DNA from: Lachnospiraceae bacterium
GTDB taxonomy: Bacteria; Bacillota_A; Clostridia; Lachnospirales; Lachnospiraceae
NCBI GenBank assembly: GCA_017621115.1
Contig: JAGATU010000024.1
Coordinates: 1-7,130, forward strand
Reading direction: 5' to 3'
Length of the DNA: 7,130 nt
A program made the translations under genes and the position numbers. The notes under the pieces are model-generated. The model did not search any database. It saw only the letters and a list, made by a program, of their open reading frames with translations, and was not told where the DNA came from. Of this stretch, positions 1-5,807 are shown piece by piece; within the stretch, counting starts at the first letter, position 1; the number at the start of each line of letters is the position of its first letter.

Positions 1-98
1 CCTACAGCTGCGCCTTTACATTCAATCTCATTATTTGGTTGTAAATATTTCAATACGGAACGCTTCAAAATCGGTTCCGATACTTTTCCTATTTTCAT
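1..98 (-). CDS. AIR-synthase-related protein (HypE/PurM-like), N-terminal fragment
   Basis: Partial gene running off the left edge: 32 complete codons plus two bases are visible. The start is an ATG at 96-98, preceded by a Shine-Dalgarno AAGGAT (107-112) nine bases upstream. The protein opens MKIGKVSEPILKRSVLK and ends in GAAVG before the edge. From memory this matches the N-terminus of clostridial proteins annotated as AIR synthase related or hydrogenase-maturation HypE-like, which begin MKIGKV...LKRS and continue with a G-x-G/A-V-G-E-D-C segment that binds nucleotide. The ATP-binding core and C-terminal domain lie outside the window, so the assignment rests on this opening alone. The role of these stand-alone proteins is not established. 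The gene starts 22 bases after the vanW-family stop and is almost certainly cotranscribed with it. Confidence 0.65.
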   Translation of the reverse strand, partial: MKIGKVSEPILKRSVLKYLQPNNEIECKGAAV

Positions 99-120
99 AA
101 CCAAATATCCTTACTAATTA

Positions 121-1629
121 TTAAATCTCCGGAGCCACCTCCGCACTTACTGCCGGTACATCTCCACCCGGTGCCGCCGGAGGTGCTGCCTGGGCTGCCA
201 ATGCTGCTGCCACATTGCATACGTGGTCAATACTTCCGGTCGCAATGGCTTCCTGGAGCTGGTTGTACGCATCCGGATTGTCCGTAGCCACACCTACCGA
301 CAAGGTTCTCGGTACCATTTTGTAGGTACTCGTGTTAATGGTTTCCCTTCTGCCCTCTAATCCATTATCGTAAACAATCTTAATCAGTTTTGCCTTATAA
401 CCTGTGTGCGCTCCCTGCACCTTGGTATATCCAATCGGCTGGTCTGCTACCTGGATAATATTCTCTGAGGTGGCAGAAATCGTCTCCATAACCTCTGTCA
501 CAAAATTGAAAGTATATCCGTCTTTACGGGTCTCCACACCGTAAATATTAAATGTCACTCTTCTCTCCGGTGTCGTATATCCTTCAATATAAATCGGGTA
601 ATCCGTACTATTGGTAAAACAGAAATCCTTGCCTGCGGACTCTGCAATCGCCGCATCCGCTGAAAGCGGAACATAGGCTACACTCATAGAATGGCTGCTT
701 CTCTGTGTCACTTCCAATTCGGCAAACAAAACTGCATTATACAGAGTCGTAGACACCTGACAGATACCACCACCCAGACTGTCTACAACAAGTCCGTTCA
801 AATACGAACCTGCCATTGCATATCCATTGGCCTCTGTAAATGGTGTTACCAGTTCCAGCGTAGAAAATGTCTCTCCGGGATACAATGTCACACCATTCAG
901 TAAACGGGTTCCGTTCTCCACATTGGCAACTCTTGCCGCTGCAGAAGTCGAATAAGAAGTGCTGTAGGAACCAAGCACATCCTTAACCATACTAAGCTCT
1001 TCCACAGTCCCCTTTGGTTCTTCTATTTCTACCGGGAGACTTAATGCAGTTTCCTTTCCGTTCCACTGATACATCACATAATCATAAATCGTGGAAACTG
1101 CTGCCGCCGCTTCAATATATGCGCCCTGCTTACCTTCAATTATCTGAAATTCGCCATTACTACGGGCCAACTTCATATCTACGGCTTCTACATTAAAGTC
1201 CAGGCACTGCTCTTCTACAAGTTGCTTAATTAACTCTTTGTCATACGTATAGGCAACATTTACCACATAATTCTCACGTTCCAAGTCCTTGCGGAATTTG
1301 TAACGCTCAATAATATTCCCTGCCTGTCCGAGCTCGGTCAAACCGTCCACAATCTGCGGATTGCTCCACTCCATGCCCAAATCAGCCGGTGTAATAATAA
1401 TCTCATTATCTCCTACGCACTTTAAAGTAATAGGCGTTGCCAGTCTTGCTTCTACCTTCGCATTCACTGCTGCTTTGGCTTGTGCGACCGTCATACCGGA
1501 GACATCTATCTCATCAATATATATTCCCTTTAAAATGGTGTCTTCCGCTTTGGCCTGTACCTCTATTCCGGTGCAGAAGAACGATAAAAATACGGCAACT
1601 CCAAATAACGTTCCCAGTAATTTTTTCAT
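121..1629 (-). CDS. Secreted VanW family protein with PG-binding-like and G5-like regions
   Basis: Exported protein of 502 residues. Residues 1-28 form a signal peptide: KK, a hydrophobic run, then VQA/AKA for signal peptidase I cleavage. Residues about 70-180 resemble the peptidoglycan-binding-like region (PF12229 type) that often precedes VanW. The VanW core spans about 222-365 and contains the hallmark GGGICQVSTTLYNA (286-299), with LYPGETFS upstream and RSSHSMSVAYVP downstream. Residues about 373-447 look like a degenerate G5 domain. The tail from about 474 is rich in Ala and Pro and looks disordered. The start is supported by AGGGG (1636-1640), six bases upstream. VanW is named from vanB-type vancomycin clusters, but its function is unknown and most chromosomal homologues have no link to resistance. 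No other van gene is present here. The protein probably acts at the cell wall. The 35-residue membrane protein lies 55 bases upstream and the AIR-synthase-like gene 22 bases downstream. Confidence 0.93.
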   Translation of the reverse strand: MKKLLGTLFGVAVFLSFFCTGIEVQAKAEDTILKGIYIDEIDVSGMTVAQAKAAVNAKVEARLATPITLKCVGDNEIIITPADLGMEWSNPQIVDGLTELGQAGNIIERYKFRKDLERENYVVNVAYTYDKELIKQLVEEQCLDFNVEAVDMKLARSNGEFQIIEGKQGAYIEAAAAVSTIYDYVMYQWNGKETALSLPVEIEEPKGTVEELSMVKDVLGSYSTSYSTSAAARVANVENGTRLLNGVTLYPGETFSTLELVTPFTEANGYAMAGSYLNGLVVDSLGGGICQVSTTLYNAVLFAELEVTQRSSHSMSVAYVPLSADAAIAESAGKDFCFTNSTDYPIYIEGYTTPERRVTFNIYGVETRKDGYTFNFVTEVMETISATSENIIQVADQPIGYTKVQGAHTGYKAKLIKIVYDNGLEGRRETINTSTYKMVPRTLSVGVATDNPDAYNQLQEAIATGSIDHVCNVAAALAAQAAPPAAPGGDVPAVSAEVAPEI

Positions 1630-1684
1630 AATAATCCCCTATTTCTATTTACAAAAAAATATGCTAAAGTTTACAGTATCAAAC

Positions 1685-1792
1685 CTAATATAAAGCAGGT
1701 GCTATCATAGGTATCAACATCGCAAGAACGACAAACATAATAATAACAAACGAAATGGTTTTTCTTGTCTTTCTGTTGTTCATATTAAACAT
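1685..1792 (-). CDS. Small single-pass membrane protein, 35 residues, uncharacterised
   Basis: Short reading frame on the minus strand, ATG to TAG. It is preceded by a strong Shine-Dalgarno AAGGTGAT (1797-1804), whose AAGGTG core is six bases from the ATG. The N-terminus is short, polar and basic (MNNRKTRKT after MFN). A continuous hydrophobic stretch of about 20 residues rich in V, I, M, L and A follows and ends in APALY. A basic N-terminus followed by one transmembrane helix predicts an N-in, C-out topology. Size and layout recall the small Firmicutes membrane proteins Prli42 and DUF4044, but I cannot show homology by eye. A good promoter lies upstream (1852-1881) and vanW follows 55 bases downstream on the same strand, so it is likely the first gene of that transcript. 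An internal ATG at 1781-1783 is possible but poorly spaced from the ribosome site. No function is assigned. Confidence 0.72.
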   Translation of the reverse strand: MFNMNNRKTRKTISFVIIMFVVLAMLIPMIAPALY

Positions 1793-1796
1793 ATTT

Positions 1797-1804
1797 ATCA
1801 CCTT
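1797..1804 (-). promoter_or_regulatory. Ribosome binding site of the 35-residue membrane protein
   Basis: On the minus strand this reads AAGGTGAT, a near-consensus Shine-Dalgarno with its AAGGTG core six bases before the ATG at 1790-1792. It is one of the strongest such sites in the window and the main reason for calling the small gene. Confidence 0.75.
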
Positions 1805-1844
1805 ACTTTCATACAAAATCAACAAAGTACCACTTATACTACTG

Positions 1845-1850
1845 AAAGGA
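1845..1850 (+). promoter_or_regulatory. Ribosome binding site deciding the start at 1860
   Basis: AAAGGA lies nine bases before the ATG at 1860-1862. The in-frame ATG at 1755 has only an AACAAACGAA stretch before it and no Shine-Dalgarno. The later start is therefore preferred. Confidence 0.75.
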
Positions 1851-1851
1851 T

Positions 1852-1881
1852 ATTATACTATGAATTTCCCTATCTTGGCAA
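1852..1881 (-). promoter_or_regulatory. Promoter for the small membrane protein-vanW unit
   Basis: On the minus strand, TTGCCA (1876-1881) is followed after 18 bases by TATAAT (1852-1857). The -35 box matches the sigma-A consensus at five of six positions and the -10 box is perfect. Transcription would begin near 1845, giving a leader of about 50 bases before the ATG at 1792. The -10 box sits between the ribosome site and start codon of the opposing plus-strand gene, and the -35 box lies inside its first codons. Confidence 0.65.
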
Positions 1882-2477
1882 GTTTTCTGGTCTTTATAAT
1901 TATCGTGGCAATTTTTAACAAAAGAACCACCCGCCTTCACAAAAAACGCAACGAGGATTTCTGGAAAAGAGAGCGCGAGGCTAACTTTGTCCGCAAAAAA
2001 TCCCTCGATGACCTGGAGTATATAGCAATTCCTTTTTCGTCATTCCCAATGGATGTTGCTGCTGACGATGAGATTATTGCTTCCTGTCACCGCGATTTGG
2101 AATCCCTTCGCGATGAAAAAATTGTTAACTTCACAGGATACAGCAATACCGATTTGAAATTGGCATACGGAACTGCCAATATTACCGTCCTGACACAGTA
2201 CGACCAAAACTATACTCTCTTTGTCCGTGCGCTTCAGGAATTCGGCAAACGCCTTTACGAACTTGGTTATCACGACGAAGCCTTAACGGTACTTGAGTAT
2301 GCCGTTTCCACGCGTACCGACATCAGCGGCACCTATTATCTGGCCGCATCCATTTATCATGAAAAGGGACAGTCCGATAAAATTAAACATTTGCTCTTTG
2401 TGGCAGACACCTTACAATCTGCGATGCGGGAACCTATCGTCCGTACTCTGAAAAAATCCTATCCAGATATCGGCTAG
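1860..2477 (+). CDS. Membrane-anchored protein with TPR-like helices, uncharacterised
   Basis: Predicted protein of 205 residues. Residues about 4-19 are strongly hydrophobic (ILASFLVFIIIVAIF), followed at once by a positive cluster (KRTTRLHKKR), so this is a membrane anchor with the rest in the cytoplasm. Residues 30-50 are charged and helical. Residues about 117-190 form paired helices with a TPR-like pattern (RLYELGYHDEALTVLEYA, then YYLAASIYHEKGQ), about two repeats, which suggests a scaffold that binds another protein. No catalytic motif is visible. I chose the ATG at 1860 because of AAAGGA upstream. An earlier in-frame ATG at 1755 would add 35 hydrophobic residues, but it has no ribosome site and would overlap the 35-residue gene on the other strand. 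I found no clear promoter for it. Its last 44 bases overlap the end of the convergent exonuclease gene. I do not recognise a named family. Confidence 0.85.
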   Translation: MNFPILASFLVFIIIVAIFNKRTTRLHKKRNEDFWKREREANFVRKKSLDDLEYIAIPFSSFPMDVAADDEIIASCHRDLESLRDEKIVNFTGYSNTDLKLAYGTANITVLTQYDQNYTLFVRALQEFGKRLYELGYHDEALTVLEYAVSTRTDISGTYYLAASIYHEKGQSDKIKHLLFVADTLQSAMREPIVRTLKKSYPDIG

Positions 2478-3174
2478 CCTCGTTTTTGGTAAGCCGCTCC
2501 ACATCATACTCCGGAACTATTTTATGCTTGTCAAGTTCCCGATATAACCGTTCCTTCTGGGCCTTCGTAGCAGGGCCCTCTTTTTTTATCTTATAAACTA
2601 ACCGGTATGGGGCAAAAATCTTATTCTTCGATGCTTCTGTATCCGTGACATCCCCGAATTCTTCCCACATTTTCAAATACAGTCTTGCGGTTGCCCTCGC
2701 ATCTTCTTGTGCTTTATGCGCATCAATCGCAATATTGTAATGCTTACATAGTGCTCCAAGGCTCCTGCTTTCCATATCCGGCAAAAAATAACGTGCTATC
2801 TTTAAGGTATCGATTCCGTTTTTCTCAAAGCCTTTGGTCTTAGCTTCTTTACTGTTCATGCAGTTCAAAACTGCTCTTTTCAAAAAGGCATAATCAAAAG
2901 AAATATGGTGTGCCATCAACACATCATCCCCGATAAAATCCAACACCTCAGTACACACATCCGCAAACTGCGGGGCGTCTTTTACCATATCGGGGGTAAT
3001 CCCAGTGAGTTCCGTTATCCGTTCCGGTACTTCCCTTCCGGGATTCAGATAACTGTGGTATACCGCATCTTCTTTTCCGTCACGGAACCGGACAGCCGCA
3101 ATCTCTATAATACGGTCTTCTTTGGGCAAAAGTCCCGTCGTTTCCAAATCTATGGACACAAAATCTTTTATCAT
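2434..3174 (-). CDS. DEDDh-family 3'-5' exonuclease (DnaQ/PolC-epsilon type)
   Basis: Stand-alone 3'-5' exonuclease of 246 residues. Family members remove nucleotides from DNA or RNA 3' ends with two metal ions. The motifs are complete: Exo I SIDLETTG with D9 and E11, Exo II AHHISFD with D94, and Exo III HKAQEDA with H153 and D158. In Exo II the usual Asn after the first His is replaced by His (H90), a tolerable change. After the nuclease domain (about 1-172), the C-terminal segment at about 200-243 carries TKAQKERLY...LTKNEASRYLDRI. This small helical module recurs in Firmicutes proteins of several kinds, and I take it to be a nucleic-acid or protein docking element. The start has GGAG (3182-3185) seven bases upstream, 21 bases after the nth stop, so the two genes are likely coexpressed. 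A role in repair or RNA turnover is inferred. It is not the replicative epsilon subunit, because no polymerase domain is present. Confidence 0.92.
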   Translation of the reverse strand: MIKDFVSIDLETTGLLPKEDRIIEIAAVRFRDGKEDAVYHSYLNPGREVPERITELTGITPDMVKDAPQFADVCTEVLDFIGDDVLMAHHISFDYAFLKRAVLNCMNSKEAKTKGFEKNGIDTLKIARYFLPDMESRSLGALCKHYNIAIDAHKAQEDARATARLYLKMWEEFGDVTDTEASKNKIFAPYRLVYKIKKEGPATKAQKERLYRELDKHKIVPEYDVERLTKNEASRYLDRIFSEYGR

Positions 3175-3195
3175 GGATTCTCTCCAATCCGGATA

Positions 3196-3849
3196 TTATT
3201 TCTTCGCCGTACGCTTTGTCTTTTTGCCGGCACTCGGACAGAGTTCCTTTAAAAAACATTCTTCACAACTTGGCGTCGGTGCCTTACAAATCGTTCGCCC
3301 CAAACGGATCAAATGGATATTGCACAGAATCCAGTGGTCCTTCGGCAATTTTTTCATCAGGTCAAACTCAATCTTTACCGGATCGGTTTCTTTGGTAAAT
3401 CCCAATTTGTTGGAAATACGCTTTACATGTGTATCCACTACGATACTCGGCTCGTTAAATATGTTCCCTCGGATTACATTTGCGGTTTTGCGGCCCACTC
3501 CCGCAAGGGAGGTAAGCGATTCGATATCGGACGGAACTTCTCCGTCGTACTTCTCCATCAAAGTCTTACAGCAGGCAATAATATTCTTCGCCTTATTGTG
3601 GTAAAAACCGGTGGAATGAATATCCTGCTCCAGTTCCTTTAAATCCGCATCTGCAAATGCCTGTACGCTTGGGTATTTGACAAATAAATCCTTTGTAACA
3701 ATATTCACCCTGGCATCGGTACACTGTGCACTGAGCATCGTTGCAATCAACAACTGCCAGGCATTCTCGTGATTCAGATAACAGACATAATCCGTTCCGT
3801 ATTCCTTATCCAAGGCATCCAAAATAGCCATTATTTTTTTACTTGCCAT
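3196..3849 (-). CDS. nth: Endonuclease III (DNA glycosylase/AP lyase)
   Basis: Bifunctional base-excision repair enzyme. It removes oxidised pyrimidines from DNA and cuts at the abasic site by beta-elimination. The 217 residues compare with 211 in E. coli Nth. The helix-hairpin-helix is LAGVGRKTANVI (115-126) with catalytic Lys121. The catalytic Asp is D139 in VVDTHVKR. The [4Fe-4S] ligands C188, C195, C198 and C204 keep the exact C-x6-C-x2-C-x5-C spacing. The LSAQ/TD segment near 39-45 is also typical. The C-terminal tail is Lys-rich. I chose the start at MASKKIM because GAGGA (3856-3860) lies six bases upstream and the family begins there. A longer frame from 3921 would overlap the preceding stop and add residues foreign to the family. 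It is the second gene of a probable three-gene unit, 49 bases after the radical SAM stop and 21 before the exonuclease. Confidence 0.97.
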   Translation of the reverse strand: MASKKIMAILDALDKEYGTDYVCYLNHENAWQLLIATMLSAQCTDARVNIVTKDLFVKYPSVQAFADADLKELEQDIHSTGFYHNKAKNIIACCKTLMEKYDGEVPSDIESLTSLAGVGRKTANVIRGNIFNEPSIVVDTHVKRISNKLGFTKETDPVKIEFDLMKKLPKDHWILCNIHLIRLGRTICKAPTPSCEECFLKELCPSAGKKTKRTAKK

Positions 3850-3855
3850 GGTTAT

Positions 3856-3860
3856 TCCTC
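3856..3860 (-). promoter_or_regulatory. Ribosome binding site deciding the nth start
   Basis: GAGGA, within AAAGAGGA, lies six bases before the ATG at 3847-3849 on the minus strand. It selects this codon over the upstream ATG at 3919-3921. Confidence 0.8.
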
Positions 3861-3867
3861 TTTCTTT

Positions 3868-3883
3868 AGTAAATATATTTACT
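3868..3883. repeat. Perfect 16-bp AT-rich palindrome in the nth leader
   Basis: AGTAAATATATTTACT is an exact inverted repeat with no mismatch. It lies between the radical SAM stop and the nth ribosome site. It could be an operator for a dimeric regulator or a weak RNA hairpin. No run of T follows it, so it is not a standard terminator. Its function is not shown. Confidence 0.55.
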
Positions 3884-3888
3884 TGGCC

Positions 3889-3898
3889 GCCGGCCGGC
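3889..3898. repeat. GC-rich palindrome directly after the radical SAM stop
   Basis: GCCGGCCGGC is a perfect 10-bp palindrome abutting the stop codon at 3899-3901, inside a longer run of C and G. Read on the minus strand, the stretch can fold as GCCG-GCCGG-CGGC, a short four-pair hairpin. No T-tract follows. It might slow exonucleases at the end of the upstream message or be incidental. Confidence 0.4.
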
Positions 3899-5695
3899 TT
3901 AAGGCATGGGAAGCAATACAATCCGGCAATCCCTTGTAATCACATCCCGCTCCTTATAATCAAACAATACCGGTTTTGCGGAGTCTAATCTTCGCGCAAG
4001 AAGTTCTTCTCTTTTCGGAGTTTCCGCCTCCCATACCGGATATGTAAAAAATTCCACATGCGTCATTTTTGCCATCTGCTTGCTGTCATACTCTGCATAT
4101 TCCGGAAGATAGTTTCTTTCCTCTTCTTCTTTCTGATAAAAGGCGCGCAGGTAGTCTTTGTAAGCAGAGTTTTCCGTTGCAAAAGGCGGAGCGGATTTCA
4201 TATTTTCACGCAAATAACAGTCATACAGAAGATACTGTCTGCAAACCTCCGTTAACTCCTCCGCTGTCTGCATATCGGTCTTCATCTTCAGCATATAGCC
4301 GTTGATAAACTCAAGAAGATGCTCATAATGGGAGATTCTCTTAGAAGAAGCCGTCAAATAACCGTTTGCTTCATAATAGTCCCCCAGCGTCTCATACAAC
4401 TTGAATGCATCTCCAAAAAGCACCTCTAAAAAGCGGATGGTATGTGTAAATTGCCCGCTGTTGTAAAACAGTTCCACCATCTCTTCTACACGCTTTAATC
4501 GTATAATATCATCGTATGACAACCACTTCGTATAAAGGACTTCGTATGGCGGTGTCTTACGGTAGCCGATGCCGTATTCCCCGGCTTGATCTTCCATTGC
4601 CGAACCCTTGAGCACCTTTAAAAAACCGAGCTGTAACTGCTCCGGCCTCATCGCATAGACTTCGTTAAACGAATCATGGAAGGACATATAATCTTCGTAT
4701 GGTAAACCTGCAATCAAATCTAAATGCTGGTGGATATTGCCTGTAGCGTTAACTCTTTCCACAGCATTTTTAAGTTTACATAAATCCATGCTACGATTGA
4801 TTTCCCGTATTGTCTCCGGGTTTGTGGATTGCACGCCGATTTCCAACTGAACAAGTCCTTTCCGCATGGAATTCAAAAGAAGGATTTCTTCGCCCGTCAG
4901 TAAATCTGCCGAAATTTCAAAATGGAAATTCGTCACTCCATTATCCTTCTCTTTAATATATGTCCAAATCGCCAGTGCATGCTCATGCTTAGCATTAAAC
5001 GTTCGGTCGATAAATTTGACCTGGGGTACCTTATTATCGAGAAAAAACTGCAGTTCCTTTTTTACCAGATCAAGACTTCTGAACCGCATCTGCTTATCAA
5101 TCGATGACAGACAGTATTTACAACGGAACGGGCAGCCGCGGCTGCTCTCATAGTAAATAATACGGTTTTCAAAGTCAGATAAATTACTGTAGAGGAATGG
5201 AATATCGTCCAGCGCCAGACATTCTCTCTCTGCGGTGTAACCGGATGGAAGATACAGGCCGGCAATGTTACGTATATCCTTATCGGCAATATAACTCTGC
5301 ACTAATTCTACAAAAGTCTGCTCCCCTTCGCCAATCATAATTCCTGCCAGAAATGGAAACTTCTGCATTAACTGCTCCGGATGAAAAGAAACCTCCGGCC
5401 CACCAAGCCATATCGGCAAATCCGGTCTCACCTGATGGATATCTTCTATCAATTCCTGTACCAGACTAAAATTCCAGATATAACAGGAAACAGCGAGCAC
5501 ATCCGGCATTCTCTTGTAGATATCTGCTTCGATATCCTCAATCTGCTGATTAATTGTATATTCTGCTATATTTATATGATTGCGCAAAGATACTCCATCC
5601 GCATTGGCAAATTTGCCAGCATACGCCGCCAACGAATAGATTGCCGGATTGGAATGGATGTATTTTGCGTTGATTCCCACCAGTAAAATGTTCAT
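3899..5695 (-). CDS. B12-binding radical SAM protein with DUF4080-like C-terminus
   Basis: Large radical enzyme of 598 residues. Residues 1 to about 140 form a cobalamin-binding Rossmann-like domain, with MNILLVGINAKYIHSNPAIYS at the start, WLGGPEVSF (96-104) and GEGE (122-125). This family normally lacks the DxHxxG cobalamin motif, and it is absent here. The radical SAM domain covers about 175-400, with the cluster motif CPFRCKYC: C188, C192 and C195 bind a [4Fe-4S] cluster that cleaves S-adenosylmethionine. Later TIM-barrel strands are seen in EIGVQSTNPETIREINR and DLIAGLPYED. Residues about 400-598 fit the helical DUF4080-type extension. The family is common in Clostridia and its substrate is unknown; methylation of an unactivated carbon is typical of B12 radical SAM enzymes. 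The start follows AGGAG (5704-5708) by eight bases; a frame from 5737 adds 14 residues with no support. It has its own promoter and heads the unit with nth and the exonuclease. Confidence 0.93.
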   Translation of the reverse strand: MNILLVGINAKYIHSNPAIYSLAAYAGKFANADGVSLRNHINIAEYTINQQIEDIEADIYKRMPDVLAVSCYIWNFSLVQELIEDIHQVRPDLPIWLGGPEVSFHPEQLMQKFPFLAGIMIGEGEQTFVELVQSYIADKDIRNIAGLYLPSGYTAERECLALDDIPFLYSNLSDFENRIIYYESSRGCPFRCKYCLSSIDKQMRFRSLDLVKKELQFFLDNKVPQVKFIDRTFNAKHEHALAIWTYIKEKDNGVTNFHFEISADLLTGEEILLLNSMRKGLVQLEIGVQSTNPETIREINRSMDLCKLKNAVERVNATGNIHQHLDLIAGLPYEDYMSFHDSFNEVYAMRPEQLQLGFLKVLKGSAMEDQAGEYGIGYRKTPPYEVLYTKWLSYDDIIRLKRVEEMVELFYNSGQFTHTIRFLEVLFGDAFKLYETLGDYYEANGYLTASSKRISHYEHLLEFINGYMLKMKTDMQTAEELTEVCRQYLLYDCYLRENMKSAPPFATENSAYKDYLRAFYQKEEEERNYLPEYAEYDSKQMAKMTHVEFFTYPVWEAETPKREELLARRLDSAKPVLFDYKERDVITRDCRIVLLPMP

Positions 5696-5703
5696 GTTCA
5701 AAA

Positions 5704-5708
5704 CTCCT
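5704..5708 (-). promoter_or_regulatory. Ribosome binding site deciding the radical SAM start
   Basis: AGGAG on the minus strand, eight bases before the ATG at 5693-5695. The resulting protein begins MNILLVGIN, the standard opening of the cobalamin domain. An earlier in-frame ATG at 5735-5737 lies upstream of the predicted transcription start. Confidence 0.8.
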
Positions 5709-5725
5709 GTTTTTGCTATACCAAG

Positions 5726-5753
5726 AGTATACTCCATTAGGTGTAAAATGCAA
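5726..5753 (-). promoter_or_regulatory. Probable promoter of the radical SAM-nth-exonuclease unit
   Basis: On the minus strand, TTGCAT (5748-5753) and TATACT (5726-5731) are separated by 16 bases. The -10 box matches sigma-A consensus at five of six positions; the -35 box keeps only TTG. The predicted leader is about 22 bases. The site lies just after the terminator of the preceding gene, where a promoter is expected. Confidence 0.5.
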
Positions 5754-5754
5754 A

Positions 5755-5795
5755 ATAAAAAACGACGCCCGGAATAGAATATTCCGGGCGCCGCC
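5755..5795 (-). terminator. Intrinsic terminator of the aldo-keto reductase gene
   Basis: Read on the minus strand, GGCGCCCGGAAT (5781-5792) pairs with ATTCCGGGCGTC (5764-5775) over 12 positions, including one G-T wobble, around a five-base loop. GTTTTTTATTTT follows. The stem can extend further through wobble pairs and A-T pairs. It begins 13 bases after the reductase stop. The other strand lacks a T-run, so it acts mainly in the minus direction. Confidence 0.93.
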
Positions 5796-5807
5796 TTTGT
5801 ATATTGA

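Noticed and set aside
691..903. Plus-strand reading frames inside the VanW gene
   Set aside because: They have no ribosome site and no recognisable protein features, and they lie opposite a well-supported gene. The same applies to the plus-strand frames opposite the exonuclease, nth, radical SAM and reductase genes.
121..1629. A vancomycin-resistance gene
   Set aside because: VanW homologues are widespread in Firmicutes chromosomes without resistance. No vanR, vanS, vanH, ligase or vanX gene is in the window.
1543..1629. A lipoprotein signal around Cys19 of the VanW protein
   Set aside because: SFFC does not fit the lipobox pattern, and VQA/AKA fits signal peptidase I cleavage better.
1835..1840. 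TATACT as a -10 box for the plus-strand gene at 1860
   Set aside because: Transcription would begin near 1847, inside the ribosome site, and no -35 box is properly spaced.
1806..1848. Inverted repeat CTTTCA/TGAAAG in the leader of the small membrane protein gene as a regulatory hairpin
   Set aside because: It is only six pairs with a long loop, and one arm straddles the predicted transcription start.
1755..1859. A longer start for the plus-strand TPR-like gene, adding 35 hydrophobic residues
   Set aside because: The ATG at 1755 has no ribosome site, whereas 1860 has AAAGGA. The extra segment is antisense to the small membrane protein gene, which itself has strong translation signals, and would shadow its hydrophobic codons.
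3850..3921. A longer endonuclease III beginning at 3921
   Set aside because: It overlaps the radical SAM stop, adds a segment unlike the family, and the ATG at 3849 has a clear GAGGA site.
5696..5737. A longer radical SAM protein beginning at 5737
   Set aside because: It starts upstream of the predicted transcription start and has no ribosome site. MNILLVGIN is the normal family opening.
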